A stretch of 64,000 nucleotides of DNA from Apostichopus japonicus (taxonomy: Eukaryota; Echinodermata; Holothuroidea; Aspidochirotida; Stichopodidae): contig NC_092570.1 in the NCBI RefSeq assembly GCF_037975245.1, positions 6,181,001-6,245,000 of the forward strand, read 5' to 3'. Position numbers and translations under genes: made by a program. Below, in pieces: positions 1 to 12,635 of the stretch (positions are counted from its first letter, which is position 1; every line of letters starts with the position of its first letter). Below the pieces are notes generated by a model. That model worked only from the letters and a program-made list of their open reading frames with translations, did no database searches and was not told the origin of the DNA.

Positions 1-1732
1 TTATTGGCCTTTGGGAGTCCTATCTTAATGCTGCTAGGATTGGTTTTGGGAGCCTAGGGCCTTATGATTGAACCAGTCTAGCATTAGTACCGCCAACATA
101 AAAAAATGTCATCCCTCATTTTCTCCTTTGTTTTTGCAGTGTGACTGCTCATTTTCATGTAAAGGTGTGGGGGGGGGGGGGTGTCACACCCTTGACCATA
201 TTGGCTTTCAGGCAATGTCGGCTTTTGGGGAATCCCAAGATAAGCTCCTTAAAATAAGCTTTTAAAATTGAACTGCTGGGGTTCCAAAAATTAGCTTATG
301 AAGTGCAGAGATGCCAATCTCTTGACACAAAAAAACAAACTGTATATCCTTGAAAATCAGATTTTGGAGAGAAAAAAAAATTAGATTTTCACGAAAACTC
401 AACACTACCACTGGCCCGTTGGCCCCCGGCCAGTAAAATGTAAATGTCAGAAAAATATTTTACTGGTACAGTAAGAACGGGCAAGTACAATTTTTGCTTT
501 TTCATTAACATTTAATGAGACAATTGTGAAGCTGCAAATTCCGCCTATTTCCCGCCCATGTAGATAGGCTCGTTGTTCAACGTGTTTGTCGGGGTTTGGG
601 GGGTTACTTACAGTACATGTTTCTATGCGATTCCGCTTCCTTACAAAAAAAATTAAAAATCGTATTTTCAAGAGGCAATATCGTATTATCATATTTCACT
701 TGTTTTATCGTACTAAATACGAAAAAATCGTATTGGTTGGCATCTCTGGAAGTGGCTAAGACTATTTGGGCCCAAAAGGTTGGCTTCTTCAAGGCCCATA
801 AACTGACTGGTATCAATAGCAACACCGGCTTTTCAAGCCCCTCAAATATGGCTTAAGTAGAACCTATATTTGACTTTATGGGGCCATTGTGATTGGCATA
901 ATGAGGACTCCAAAACTGACTTTTCAAAAGCCCTTTTTGCATCTCACAAATCTGGGACCCTTAACATATGATATTTGATGTCCCTGAAATTGGCTTTTGC
1001 CTCATACACATTTTGAAACTGATATCAGTATGGGGACGTCACATCAAGAATGGTGTCATCGAAAGCCAATAATAAACCTATTTTCAAATTCGTCACAGCC
1101 TTGCGAATAAGGTGTCTGTGTACGTTATTAGCCGGGCTGCCCTGCGAATAATCACTTCGTAAATATAATCGACCACCAAACACTGTATTACCATCAACAT
1201 TTCTCCCATTCCTATCTCTTAACACGAACGATACAGAAAGTAACCCCTGATGTCAAATGAGGTGTTCAACATCAATATCATATCTCCCGATTTCCTGAAA
1301 AAATATGATTACCTCAGTCATACCACTTAGCAACCTGTGTTACATTAACTGTTGTACAGTAAGGTCTATGTCGCACAACTAGACCATGTAATAAATGATT
1401 ATGCAGCCGTTTGACAACTTCGCGATGTTACAAATAGTTGTCGTGACAAATAAAGGTAGGCAGTATGTGTCGATGATTTTCACATAATATTTACAAAAGC
1501 ACCTACCCGAACAATACACGTCACTGCCAGAAACTTTTGAAAACCGTGAAACCGTTTTTTGCATGGGAGACTTGCTTCGCAGTTCCAGCCTGTTGATTTT
1601 TACCTATGGAACGCCTTGAGGAGGACTAGATGTAAGCGAAGCCAATATGCCTGCTTTGCTTTGTCAACTAGTATTGGCCCTGTCTTACTTTTGTTTATCT
1701 TATTTGTGGATCTCTATCTTATTACGATTATA
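1..1732. other. No gene seen; AT-rich intergenic sequence
   Basis: No reading frame here looks like protein, and no splice-flanked coding block was found. A poly-G tract lies near 169-181. The many short open frames on both strands have no recognisable composition or domain. Confidence 0.5.
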
Positions 1733-1760
1733 CACACACACACACAGAAACATACACACA

Positions 1761-1827
<67 letters not shown>
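1733..1827. repeat. CA then TA dinucleotide microsatellite
   Basis: A (CA)n tract near 1733-1760 runs into an uninterrupted (TA)n tract near 1764-1827. Tyr-Ile or Thr-His open frames across it are artefacts of the repeat. Confidence 0.9.
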
Positions 1828-1829
<2 letters not shown>

Positions 1830-1891
1830 AATCTTGACCACGGTGCCTGGGGTAATATGGGGGCATATTTGGCATCTATGTTGACTTTAGT

Positions 1892-2095
1892 CTAAGACCC
1901 CCTTCCCTCTCTTGTGATTCTATTAATGTTATTTACATTTTCTATTGTGTACTTTGCAAAGAGGGCAATTATGTAGGTGAAACAGGCTCACGGTTCCGCT
2001 TACGTTTTAATAATCACAAAAAATCTATTCATGATAATTTTGCAGGATTCCCAGTTTCCGAACATTTCAATCTTCATAGTCATTCTCTAAAAAAT
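1892..2095 (+). pseudogene. Penelope-like element fragment, GIY-YIG endonuclease domain
   Basis: One open frame of about 68 codons encodes the core of a GIY-YIG nuclease as found at the C-terminus of Penelope-like retroelements. The motifs seen are NVIYIFYC, a Cys-x2-Cys pair, NYVGETG, the arginine-rich FRLRFNNHK and a later SEHF...H. The family uses this domain to nick target DNA. The frame then runs into TA repeats, and no reverse transcriptase precedes it, so this is a 5'-truncated dead copy. Family assignment rests on motif order; the frame breaks are seen directly. Confidence 0.7.
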
Positions 2096-2104
2096 ATATA
2101 TATA

Positions 2105-2137
<33 letters not shown>

Positions 2138-2309
2138 TATCGACTGAATTTCCATAAAGGTGACACGGGAAATATAATGGCAAGATCAGTACTTATAGCT
2201 AAACTTCAAGTTTCAACTTAAACAGAGGGAAGGAAGGGCGCGGGGTAGAGTTTGAACATATATATGTAATTCTTATTGATGCGTAATGATAGCTTCTATT
2301 ATTTCGATA

Positions 2310-3129
2310 TTTTCACCCATGGGCGTCAGCAGGTTTCAGAAAGTGGGGGGGGGGGGGACACTATACTATCTAAGCGGAGCGCCACCATTGGTTGGCGCGT
2401 AGCGTACCAGAAAATTTTGGGTACATAAGACCCCCTAGATCGCAGGAGACGGCCTTCCTGAGTCGTTTTTAGTTACATCAGAACCAGATCTGTGAGGAGA
2501 AATTTTGTCTCACAAAACTAAATTCCGACAGAAAGTACTGGTAGAAAGATGCCGTTCTGACACCAAGGGAAACGAATTACACAGCGTCCATCTCAAACGA
2601 AATATTTTCGGTAGTTTGGTATCATATAACACCCTGCATACAGGCAGAATACTGTCTGTAGGGCCTAAAATATATGATATTACCTTCCTGGTGGGGTCTT
2701 CGACTTGTTTTCAAGTTGAAATGCGTCGTTTTCTCTGATTCACAGTGTAGGGCAAGGGGAATTCCATTTCTGGCGAGAAGGGGTGCTTCCACAAAACACT
2801 CTAAAACATCGTTCAAACATCGCACAAACTTTTATCAGAGGTCTCGGACGAAGCGGGGAGGGTGAATATCGGAGGAAGGGGGATAAAGGGCCAAGCACTG
2901 TTCTAATTTCCAGTGCAATTTATTGATAATGATTCTTAAGTTAGATTCTACTTGAATCAGCTCAGCAATTGTGATAGAAAATCGCGCATATGCATGTGAT
3001 TTTTTTAATAACTGCTCTGAAAAGTGGGGGGGGGGGGGACAAATGATATGATATCCCCTCCACTTTTGAAAGTGGGGGGGACATGTCCCCCCCCCCCGTC
3101 CCCCACCTGTTGACGCCCATGTTTTCACC
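2310..3129. mobile_element. hAT-type MITE, 804 bp, hairpin group
   Basis: The element occupies 2318-3121, between perfect 8-bp duplications TTTTCACC at 2310-2317 and 3122-3129. It starts CATGGGCGTCAGCAGGT and ends with a near-perfect inverse, ACCTGTTGACGCCCATG. There is no transposase. An 8-bp duplication with short GGCG-rich ends fits the hAT superfamily. Near the left end it carries a GCGCCA/TGGCGC hairpin (2379-2398) shared with three other elements in this window. Poly-G and poly-C tracts lie near both ends. Confidence 0.85.
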
Positions 3130-3327
3130 CTTTAATCCCAAAGTGATATTCCAACAGTCGGGGTACATGTAACAAAGTGTTCCATAATACCGTGTTTAGG
3201 ATTTAAAATAAAGAAAAAGTACAAAACAAATAACAAAAGACCTAAATTCCCGATGTACATCATCTGATTTATTTGTTCTGAGTTAATTTTTTTAATTTTT
3301 AACCGAATCTTAACAGATTTGTGAATA

Positions 3328-3995
3328 ATACGATGCAGTGGCGTCACCAGACTTTTCAGTTTGGGGGGGGGGGGCACAGGGGGCACCAACATTTGACGGG
3401 GGGTACTTAGGTGGATACGGATCGCCGTCCTGGGCGAGGGGTCTAAGGGCAGGGGGGCACCCCCTCCCCTTTGGAAAATTTTCGCATACGGAGGATGGGC
3501 TAGATGCAAAATGGTGCCACATTTGATGCTAAATTCGATCTGAAGATATCTCCAGAAATTGCTATTTTTGAGGTAATGATTTTAACAACGCGCAGAATTT
3601 TGCAGAGGATATGGACCACATGCTGTCGATATTATGCCTAACCCTATCAATAGAACCTACATTTGTTGAATTAATGTGTGCATGACCCCCAACTCCTTTC
3701 TTGTCCTTCTCGTTTTCTCCCATTATCTATAAAGATGGCGCGGGTTACGACTTCGATACCCGACGGTCAAGGATAAACTTTTTCATTTTTTCGCAGCCCA
3801 TTTGAAGAAAATACGAATTACTGTGCTTCATTGTCCTTATGAAAAACCAACTCAGATGATAGGAGTTGAATATAACAAAATATATATATATTTTTTTACC
3901 AACTCAAATCTCAGATGGGGGGCACTCGGGGGGCACTAGGTTTTCCAGGGGCACGTGCCCCCCTGCCCCCCCCTGGCGACGCCACTGATACGATG
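3328..3995. mobile_element. hAT-type MITE, 652 bp, G-quadruplex group
   Basis: The element is 3336-3987, flanked on both sides by ATACGATG (3328-3335 and 3988-3995). Its ends are CAGTGGCGTCACCAG and CTGGCGACGCCACTG, inverse of each other with one mismatch. It is non-coding. A G-run motif lies at 3432-3457. A longer sibling lies at 28732-29611; relative to it this copy lacks an internal segment of roughly 270 bp. Confidence 0.9.
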
Positions 3996-5039
3996 CTATT
4001 TCAAATATACATTTAAGCGTGCTTACTTTGCTGTTCATCAGTCTCTTGTTAGTTTTAGTTCCTTTTTTAACCTATAGATAAATATATAGTATCATATAGT
4101 ATGTTGTCATATTTTTTTTTTATATTACAATTGACGTTACTGCTATATGTAAGGTTCAGAAATGGGCAGACGTTACTGGAAATATCAAAATACAATCTTG
4201 AACCTGCAGAGTATAGGCTACTTCAGTATGTCGGCTCAGTTGCAGGAACATTAGAACGGATTGATACTTTTAACTGAATAAGTTCAGAATATCTGGTTTC
4301 AAGCCATTTTCACATGATACATTAATACATGAAGGTGAAGCTTTACCGTATTTGGCTAGCTGTAGATCAGGCGGACCACAAGCCAAAGGTAAACTCTGTC
4401 TCGTGGCTGACGATAAGACCATACAACTATAGTAATAACGTTATAACGTATGTTGAATCATTCTAAGTATTTATGATTCAATCATCTCCTCATTAATATA
4501 TACTTCCAATATGTCCTTATATTGACATTCTAGCTGTTTCTTTACCCTGCTGCATGTCCTTCACAACGCCGAGTGAACATTTATGAAGGGAGGACGCTTC
4601 GTCCCTACTTCACCCCGACCTTCTTGAAGTGACATCATTGTATCAAACTTATGATAATCTACTGTCCTTCAAAACACTAGCTGAACATGCATAGTCGTTT
4701 CAAAATGTGTGCTGGCAATAGGCTTGCTTAACTTGGGTTGAGCGTAATTCGATGGCGCTGTTTACTAGAAAAGAGGAATACGTCAGCTGCTACACTACGT
4801 TGTAGATTAATACAAACGAATGACTCGAGTAACATTCCCTCGAGCTTTCGAGCTTTCGAGATATTGTTTATTTTTTCCTTTCACAGGACTCCCTATTTTT
4901 GGTATGAGGAGTGTCATTTCCAATACCACAAAATAACGCTGATTGTAATACGGTCATCGAACTAAATGGTATCAAGGCTTCATGTCATGAAAGAGATGAC
5001 TTGCCAAATATGTTCCAATATTTTGGGCCACCGTGATTT
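3996..5039. other. Intergenic and 3' flank of C1q gene 1
   Basis: No gene seen apart from the presumed 3' untranslated region of the minus-strand C1q gene adjoining 5040. Mostly AT-rich unique-looking sequence. Confidence 0.5.
4867..4872 (-). terminator. Candidate poly(A) signal of C1q gene 1
   Basis: AATAAA on the minus strand, about 170 bp past the stop codon at 5040. Position and sequence fit, but transcript data would be needed to confirm it. Confidence 0.4.
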
Positions 5040-8000
5040 CTAGGGATCTCCTGGATATACAAGGAAGCCTGTGAACGTGGTTAAATGATATTGGTCACTG
5101 TGAATAGCGAACAAGCTGTTTGGAGGCATCCGTAACCAAAGACGATCACCGACTGCTAGGTGAATGATGATGGATTGGGTTTGCATTACGTTCCTTGCGT
5201 GTTTGTCGGAGAAAATAGCGGTCAGGCTATCACTGTTCTTCATCAAGTTAACCCCGAGATACTTGTGATCATATGTGCGGAGTCTGAAATATTGGAAAGA
5301 TGGGAGAAGACAGCAAAAGGCAAAATTAGAATGATCCCTTTATTTTGAATATACGTCGTTAAGAAAAAACTATAATTTCAATTAAGTATATGTGGACTTC
5401 GAAGGATTGTGTGAAAGCTTAGAGTTATGTAATGACTTCATCTAAGGAAGTAAAATACATTAACACGTTGTCCCAACCGTTGTGGTGTTAGTTTCTAAAT
5501 GTTCTTCAGATAAGCTCTCATTTAACCTGAATTCATGCTATGTAGTGTTATAGCGCAAATATTTCCTTAAGCTCGTATATATATATTTTTTGCGAAAACT
5601 AAAAGACTGACTATTTGTAATGACTTGCTTACTTTCATTTATTGCCCACTTGAAATAATATACTTACGTAAACGTTATAAAATAATATCCAGCAATCGTG
5701 CAGATGAATGTTCCGTTTGAAGCGTGGTACACACCACCCTTGTTGGCAAGTTGCATTTCGTATGGTACCGACTGTGCAACGCCGTTTTGGCCAATCATAG
5801 CACCAGTTCTTGCCACTGAAAACATGGATACTATTAAGAGAGAGAAAGAGAATATGGGAAATGATCGTATTAGCTTATTGTTGTTCTGTTTGTTTCTCCA
5901 GTTTCATTACAAGTAAGTGAATACAATTTTACGATGGGAGTGAGGGTGTGATGGATGATAGACGGGGTGGGGTGGGCAAAGGCAAGGGCGGCGGAAGCAC
6001 TTTTAGTCTGGGGGGGCACCGACATCAAAGGGCACTTTGCAGAAATTCGATTGGACTGATGCAGCCTTATATTTAGTACCCTTTATAACTCTTATTGTAT
6101 TATCTTATTTGCGTATACACATCACTCCATCAAGGCCCCCCCCCCCCCTCAAGGAAAATATGCATACAGCACTGCAATATCCAATGAACAAATTGGGAAA
6201 CAAGGAACAAGTTTTCTTTTGAGACAAAATGAGGTGAAATCATGCTAGTTGCTAATGTAGAGTTTATTTCTTGTTAATATATCTTAAATTTTTTTCCATT
6301 CGAAATAGCTTTGAGTTTGACCGACAGAAATTCGTTAAAAGTCAGGGGCGTAGCCAGGATTTGCAAAGTTGTATGCACGACTATCTGAGCGGAGCGCCAC
6401 CATCGGTTGGCGCGGAGCGTAGAAGAAAAGTTTTTGTTTTATAAACCCCTCAGATGGCCGGAAACGGCCCTTCCCGAGTGTTCATTCTGGTTCCCTGGCC
6501 TCTAATTGCTAACTTGAGACACCTCAATTTTTATGTAGAAAAAGGGCACATTTTTAACCTGAGGAAAAGTGGGGGGGCACGTGCCCCCCCCCCCGGTTCC
6601 GCCGCCCTTGGGCAAAGGAGAGATGGAGTGAGTCATTAAGTGAAACTTCCTCAGTAGTATTGTTAAGCAATGATCCACGTCCACATTGCCGAGTGTAAGA
6701 AAGAAAATTGGACATATTTCTCCCGTGCAACGACTCAAGGGGGTGGGGCATATCAAAATCCGCCCGTTAGTAAGACTGACGTTCATTTTTCGCCACTGGC
6801 CACTTCTGCACCTTTCAAGGTTATTAGTCTGGAACATTAGCCTGTTTCGTAATCAATTCGCCAAGCCTAGCAAAGGAAAGGAGCTTGGAAAAGTAAGTTC
6901 ATCAGCTCAAATTTCCAGTGATCTCTGACGAGAGCCAAATAAAATGCCACAAGCAGGCAAACTGTTATGGCAGTGGTAATAAAGGGCGCATTTTCAAATG
7001 GGGGGGGGGGGGGAAGGCTCAGTCTTTTATTGCTTAAGTAACAAATTAATTACTGGTATGTGTTACCTGCACCCCCTCTCGCGTCTTCTATGATTGCCTG
7101 TAAGGCTTCTTGCTCATCGCTGTCTAAAGCATCGGTTGGAACGTCTCCATTGTTTGTGGCGGCGGCCGCGGAGATACCAAACCTGAAGGAACTGCCTGAT
7201 GAAGTTCCCTTCTTAGGTGCGCTCTGCGACACCACAATCCTCTCTAATTGGTTAAGTCTGTTCTGAATCAAATCCGTTTCAGGCTGTCTGGAGCCTGCAG
7301 CTCCAACTCCTGCCGCCCCAATATCACGTGTCAGCGCCGCTACTTGAGATGATAACTTTTCGTTCTGCTTGTTCATTTGATAAAGTGCGCCACCTAAAAG
7401 ATCCGCTTGTTCAATGGTGATATCGTCAAGCGCATCGGGAGCTATTGTCGGTATACCGGTAGGATCGAAGTCAGGATCGGTCTGTAAATCGACAAGCTGG
7501 GCCTCGGTGTTGCCAAGGAAACGATTTAGTTCGTTTTCTGTCATTTCGATTCCCGCCTGATCTGCTATGACGTCAATGTTCTTTTCTACAGTGTCCACTC
7601 GCGTGGTCAAGTCTTCCACTTTGGCGTTTTGAGTTGCTTCATTCAATTTAATCAAGATGAACATCTGAAATGAATGAAAGAACATGCTTTACGAAAAGCT
7701 TTCATGTGAAAACGCTTTGCGTATGAATCGCAAGCGCTACACAGAAGGGTCACCTCTGATGTCACGTTAACGGCCATAAGTATTGTCCCCAAATTTGCTA
7801 GAGCGACAACTAACTGTAATTTGCGGTCATATTTCAGCAAGTATTGAACTGCTATATGTATACGCTCAATGTAAATTCCCTCACTGTGAGATGATCATTT
7901 ACTTGTCTACCTGAACTCGAACGTAAATGTCTGTGAATCGTTTGGAGAGTCAGAAACTCCATGGAAAGAACTTTTGAAACCTTCCAGCAAGAATATTCTG

Positions 8001-10330
8001 GGTTTATGAATCAATCTGAGCTACGGTGAATGAAGGTCAGTGGAAATAAACAATAATAATCAAAATCGGTCATCACTATAGTATCAGTGGCACGACTTTG
8101 ACTTAATCTTCCAGATTTCATGAAACATTTGGGTGATTGATTTTAAAAAGTTAGTACCCTTGATGACATGAGTTCGGGTCGGATGCTAAATAAGTAAACC
8201 CCTCCATCGAAAACAAAATAAACAAATTTTGTATCTTGAAGTTAATAAACATATCGCATAGGTTGTGTTTACACATCGTACGATACAGTGATCATTTCTT
8301 GGCAACGGTCGAAATCGTGCAAATTGATCTGCATATGCGCATTGAATAATGTTACAAAATTACGTTATAACGAGAGGGAAAAAAAGTCCCTAAAGAGACC
8401 ATATAGGGCTATAGTACGTGCTCGTAGTCATCATCACTTAAACAATGTTAACTTACATAAAGTTATAACGGTGAAGATATTAAAACGGTCTAATGTGACT
8501 AAAAGCGTTTATAAATTCGCTGGTTAAATATTAAGATTATATAATGAAAGTTAACACATATATCAGGAAATACTATGCCTCATTTTCAACTCAGGTTTCT
8601 TGTTCAGAAGTCTATAACGTGTTATGGTGAGTAACTTTGCTAGTGTCACGATAGTTCAAGCCATCGAAGTTGTCGTATGGTGATTAACTTCTACCTCGGA
8701 TAGTGATTTATTTAGTGTACTTTAAAGTACTGCAACGGAGCAGTAAATTGTGGCGCGGCACGTTGACTTAAAATCACTCTTTGCGCGTGTGGGGGGTGGG
8801 GGTGGGGGGCTGGGGAACGTGCACAAAATGACTGACGTTCGTCGTAAGCAGAATAACAACGATATGTATATGAACATTTACAAGGAGAATATAAACATGA
8901 AAATGTACAGGACTAAAGTTGGGTTGCGGGGGGGGGGGGGGGGTACATAGGTTATTTATGATGATATAATTATGTGAAATGAACTTGAAAAGCTGCGTTC
9001 AGTTTTACGATTTTTTATCTGTTCAAGGTTTATGATTTTTAACAATCAGGTGATATGAGGTGATTTGTCTTTGCAGGAGGTATTTTCAGCCTTCAGGTTT
9101 TCGTTTTGGGAGCGACAAAGTTCAGATTAAGAAAACACAGTGATATAATAGACGTTATAGAACTGCTTGACAACATTGGTTCCATGGTATAAACAGTTAA
9201 TAAATTACTCTGTGACGAGAATAACAAGCTCGAGGATTAAAGAAATAGGCTGTGGTTTCTTGAGGAAGATTTTCATTAGAAAAGCTTCAGGAATCATTGA
9301 ACAGTAATGTCACCATATAACGTATAGGACGGCTGTAGTTGGGGCCGATGGATACGAAACCAAAGAAGCAATATAGTATCAAGGGTCAGTGTATGGGGGT
9401 TGGGGGGGGGGGGAGTGTGTGTTTTAAGCGTGCTGTACGACTGTGTGAAGATTGGGTGTGGGGGGGGGGAGGCTGCGTGTATTTAAGGGATTATCATATT
9501 GAAGTGGCTTGGTATATAAGACAATTAAATTCTTTACATAAAAAATATAACAGTGTATAGGCCTACATGACTTGCAGTGAGGTGAAACATACATGCTTGC
9601 TTCGTTAGAAAGAAGCGGCGGCCTTCTAGTGTAGTAATAGTAACCTAGTATCCCTCGACTGTAAAGCTGACCTGTTAAACGGTAGGCTATTTTAACATAT
9701 ATATATGCCTATAGTACTAATAAACATAATTATCCACTCAAATTTATTTTAAATGCATGTTAACGCGTTTTTGTTCTTTCTTAATTAGTAAAGCTGCTTT
9801 ACTCCATATTCCCGCACACCCTCCTCACCACTTACTTCGTGTACCTCCCCCCCCCCCCCCGCCCTCCAATGGCCATTGTACTCACTGACAGTATTAACAA
9901 GACTTGAAAATCTATTTTTAAGTCAAGACCTGTATATATAGATGTTGACATATAGATGTTGAATAGTCTGACATGGTTTGTTAAAAAATGTAGGTTGTTT
10001 CCCGTTGATTGACCTACTCCCCACCCCTCCTGCCCTCCGCTCGTCACAAAACATCGATTAGTGAGTGTTAGATATAGGTTATCCACGTTGTCAGGAACTT
10101 ACCGTTTCGTTCATCTGTTGCAATGTGGAATGAAGGGCTGTATTTTCTCTTCTGATGATAGTAACTTGACTTTCCAACGAAGCAATTTGTCTCTTCAAGT
10201 CAGTTAAATCTGTATTAGACGTTGGTACCATTTGTACAGGATGAGTCCTGTAACGGCGTGAGAATTGTGAGTTCACCACAAGAAAACACGCAGAGCAGAT
10301 AAAGGTAAATATAATGGCAAGACGAGACAT
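5040..10330 (-). CDS. Secreted coiled-coil gC1q-domain protein (C1q gene 1)
   Basis: Four coding exons join in frame to give 405 residues: 10330-10103, 7664-7067, 5815-5668 and 5283-5040. All junctions are GT-AG, with phases 0, 1 and 2. Residues 1-21 or so form a signal peptide (MSRLAIIFTFICSACFLVVN), so the product should be secreted. Exons 1-2 encode heptad-rich coiled coil with a Pro/Gly/Ala-rich break. Residues 277-405 form a gC1q head: NKGG, a TFIC.IAGYYFITFT block, LMKN, then GDRLWLRMPPNS and a C-terminal TTFTGFLVYPGDP. Length and end fit the family, which binds microbial or self ligands as trimers. There is no collagen stretch. The start Met lies 24 bases after a splice acceptor. Ligand and symbol are unknown; a paralogue lies at 20065-24128. 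Confidence 0.88.
5975..6618. mobile_element. hAT-type MITE, 628 bp, in C1q gene 1 intron 2
   Basis: The element is 5983-6610. Duplications GGCAAAGG flank it at 5975-5982 and 6611-6618. Ends are CAAGGGCGGCGGAAGC and the inverse GGTTCCGCCGCCCTTG (one mismatch). It contains the shared GCGCCA/TGGCGC hairpin module at 6381-6422. It also contains, at 6343, a second end-like sequence CAGGGGCGTAGCC, which may be a broken nested insertion. Confidence 0.87.
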
Positions 10331-10353
10331 GATTAACACTCTTGATGTATAAA

Positions 10354-10958
10354 CCTGGAATGGAAAAAGAAAAAGAAAATATGATATTATATCCTCCAAA
10401 GGAAAATAAGAATAAGAATAAGAAAAAAGGGGATCGCTTATCATTTTCTCCGAATATATTGTCCTCTAAATCGGATGGATTACATGATTTGTGTATGTGT
10501 GCGTGTGTGTGTATGTGATATCATAATGGTACAAGGTATCCATGAGTACTATATATAGGAACAAGAAAAGAAAACCAAAACAGGTTGATGATATGTGACT
10601 CCGTTAGTCTGAGAAATATTTTTAGCCATACTTTGGCAAAGGCCGTCAGTTCATATGACCTTTCTTTTGTCCACCTTTGTTAACCCCCCCCCCCCCGCCC
10701 GCCCGGGTTATGGGACAAGTAAAGAAAGAAAGTAACGAATAGGCCTATATATTAGAGACTATACAATATTCAAATGAATCATACCTTTTCTAGATACGAC
10801 TATCCCACACTCTCTGTTCTCTCTCCCTTCTCTTTTTTGAACGTTAAATATAACTTAAAAACTTCAATTTCAGTTAAAAAAGAAAATGATTTTTCTTACC
10901 TTCGACTATAACTGCAAGTTCTCGTTTCACCAACAAGATGCTTTTCTATAAGTAAACT
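10354..10958 (-). promoter_or_regulatory. 5' UTR intron, leader exon and possible promoter of C1q gene 1
   Basis: On the minus strand a polypyrimidine tract and AG (acceptor 10356-10355) sit just upstream of the start codon. A consensus donor (GTAAG) at 10899-10898 ends a likely non-coding exon. A TTATAGAAA box lies near 10950-10958, about the right distance upstream to act as a TATA element. The same layout is seen in C1q gene 2. Exon start is inferred. Confidence 0.5.
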
Positions 10959-12357
10959 GTGTGTTGTTTTGTAGTCTTTAATGTGAACTGCTGCACAAAC
11001 AGGTGCTGGAAGCGGAATAAAGGATTACCTTCAAAATTCTCCGTAAGTACAGGATTACTTCCGAAATCGTGCAAGTCTCTAGATTGGTGGAGATGTTGTG
11101 ACGTATAGGCATTGTTCTTTAGACAGAACAATTTATAGGATTTTTATTTTTTGAACGGTTGCAAAGAGATTTGACTTCGGGTCAGTGAAATTTCCCGGAT
11201 TGAGCCAAACCAAGTGGATATTATTTTTTAAAGCATTTTTGGTTAACGAGCAATGACTTTGCAATGTTCTACATTATCTCATTTCCTAGAAATAAAGAAA
11301 GTTCAGATTTAAAAACACCCATTTATAATCGAAATATCAAAGAACATCGAAGTCGAAAAATAAAGTTCTGACAGAGTTTGAAAGCAGGATATATTACTCC
11401 TCACTTAAAGATCACATGTAACATTCTTAATAAAAATTTTCTCTGATAAAAGTATTGTGAAAAATGAGTAATTTAAAGGCTATTTAAAGTTTTGCCTCCA
11501 AACTTAACATGCCAAAATATGCAAGTAGTTGCCAAAATTATTTTGCTAAAGGATCTGATCCTCGAAAAAATCAAATCAGCATCAACATCAACACCAACAT
11601 CAACATCAACATTAAATCAACATCAACATCAAATCAACATCAGAATCAAATCAAAATAGACAAATGTCTCAGTGTTGATAATTCCTTTAAGAGTAGCAAT
11701 AACGTGCTTGTTAAGCTTGGATCTTGAATAGGTGACCATTATTTGACTTTCTAGCATTTTTTTATTTGCTAGAAGTCCTTACGCGCTTAAATATTTTACA
11801 GAATATTTGGGGACCTGTCTTTTCGACCGTAGAAGGATCTTCTTTAGAGAGAGAGAGAGAGAGAAAGGGTAGTAAAAGAGAGACACTAAAAGCGACGACA
11901 CAGAGATTAAGACTTTAAGAGGCACAACACGTGAACAGACAACTTTATAGGAATTACTCCGTTCATGGGTTAATATTCTAATGAATATTAATCAACAGGT
12001 TGGCTACGTATTCTCTTCGAGTTGATATCTCATTCTATGATTCAACTTTGATATTCTATCCTCGGCCCTTGCAGCACACTTGTGGACCAATGTGAACACC
12101 CCCCCCCCCAACCCCACCTGCATTCTTACAAGCCGCAAAACCTTTCTTTTCCTTAACGATAAAAAAAACCCAAGAAAGATGGAAAATTTGTTCAATGAAA
12201 TTGTGAAGCTTTCCAAATGTTTCCCATTCCAAGATTAAATGAACAAGTTCAAAACCAAAATATGAGTGGTAAGACGAGATTTTTGCGAAAAGCTTGTCCA
12301 GGTCATCCCAGAGACCCAACTACATTGCGTCCCCACCCCAACCCTCCTTACAGTACT
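10959..12357. other. Intergenic; an ATCAAC microsatellite, no gene seen
   Basis: A degenerate ATCAAC hexamer repeat lies at about 11575-11660 and a short GA tract at about 11851-11866. The open frame across the hexamer repeat encodes only Asn/Ile/Ser-rich repeat. No other feature could be supported. Confidence 0.5.
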
Positions 12358-12635
12358 CTTCTTATCAGGCGCGTAGCGTGGAATTTGCAAAGGGAGGGGC
12401 GAAACTGTAGGCAAACTATGAGAGCCGTAGATACGGCATTGTAAGCTATCTAAGCGTCGCGCCACCATGAGTTGGCGCGAAACGTACAAGAACATTTTGG
12501 CTGAAAATGCCTTGCAGGAAATTACTCTTTTGAAATTACTATTTTGAAAATATCATAAAAACATACAAAAAATATGCTCAAGGGGGGGGGGGGCGGCTTC
12601 CCCTTCGCCCCCTAGGCTACGCGCCTGCTTCTTAT
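12358..12635. mobile_element. hAT-type MITE, 262 bp, hairpin group
   Basis: The element is 12366-12627. Perfect duplications CTTCTTAT lie at 12358-12365 and 12628-12635. Ends are CAGGCGCGTAGCG and its near inverse GGCTACGCGCCTG. It carries the shared hairpin module at 12446-12488, in a slightly diverged form. It is the shortest member in the window. Confidence 0.9.

Noticed and set aside
1559-1895. Open frames of 82-92 codons with Tyr-Ile repeats
   Set aside because: They are made by the CA/TA microsatellite and have no coding character outside it. The same applies near 23314-23535, 24213-24452 and 28053-28247.
3132-3526. Overlapping Pro/Gly-rich open frames on both strands
   Set aside because: They lie in or across the hAT MITE and its poly-G tracts. 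Similar frames recur in each copy (16545-16844, 25289-25747, 28620-28886, 30825-31031), which reflects the repeat rather than a gene.
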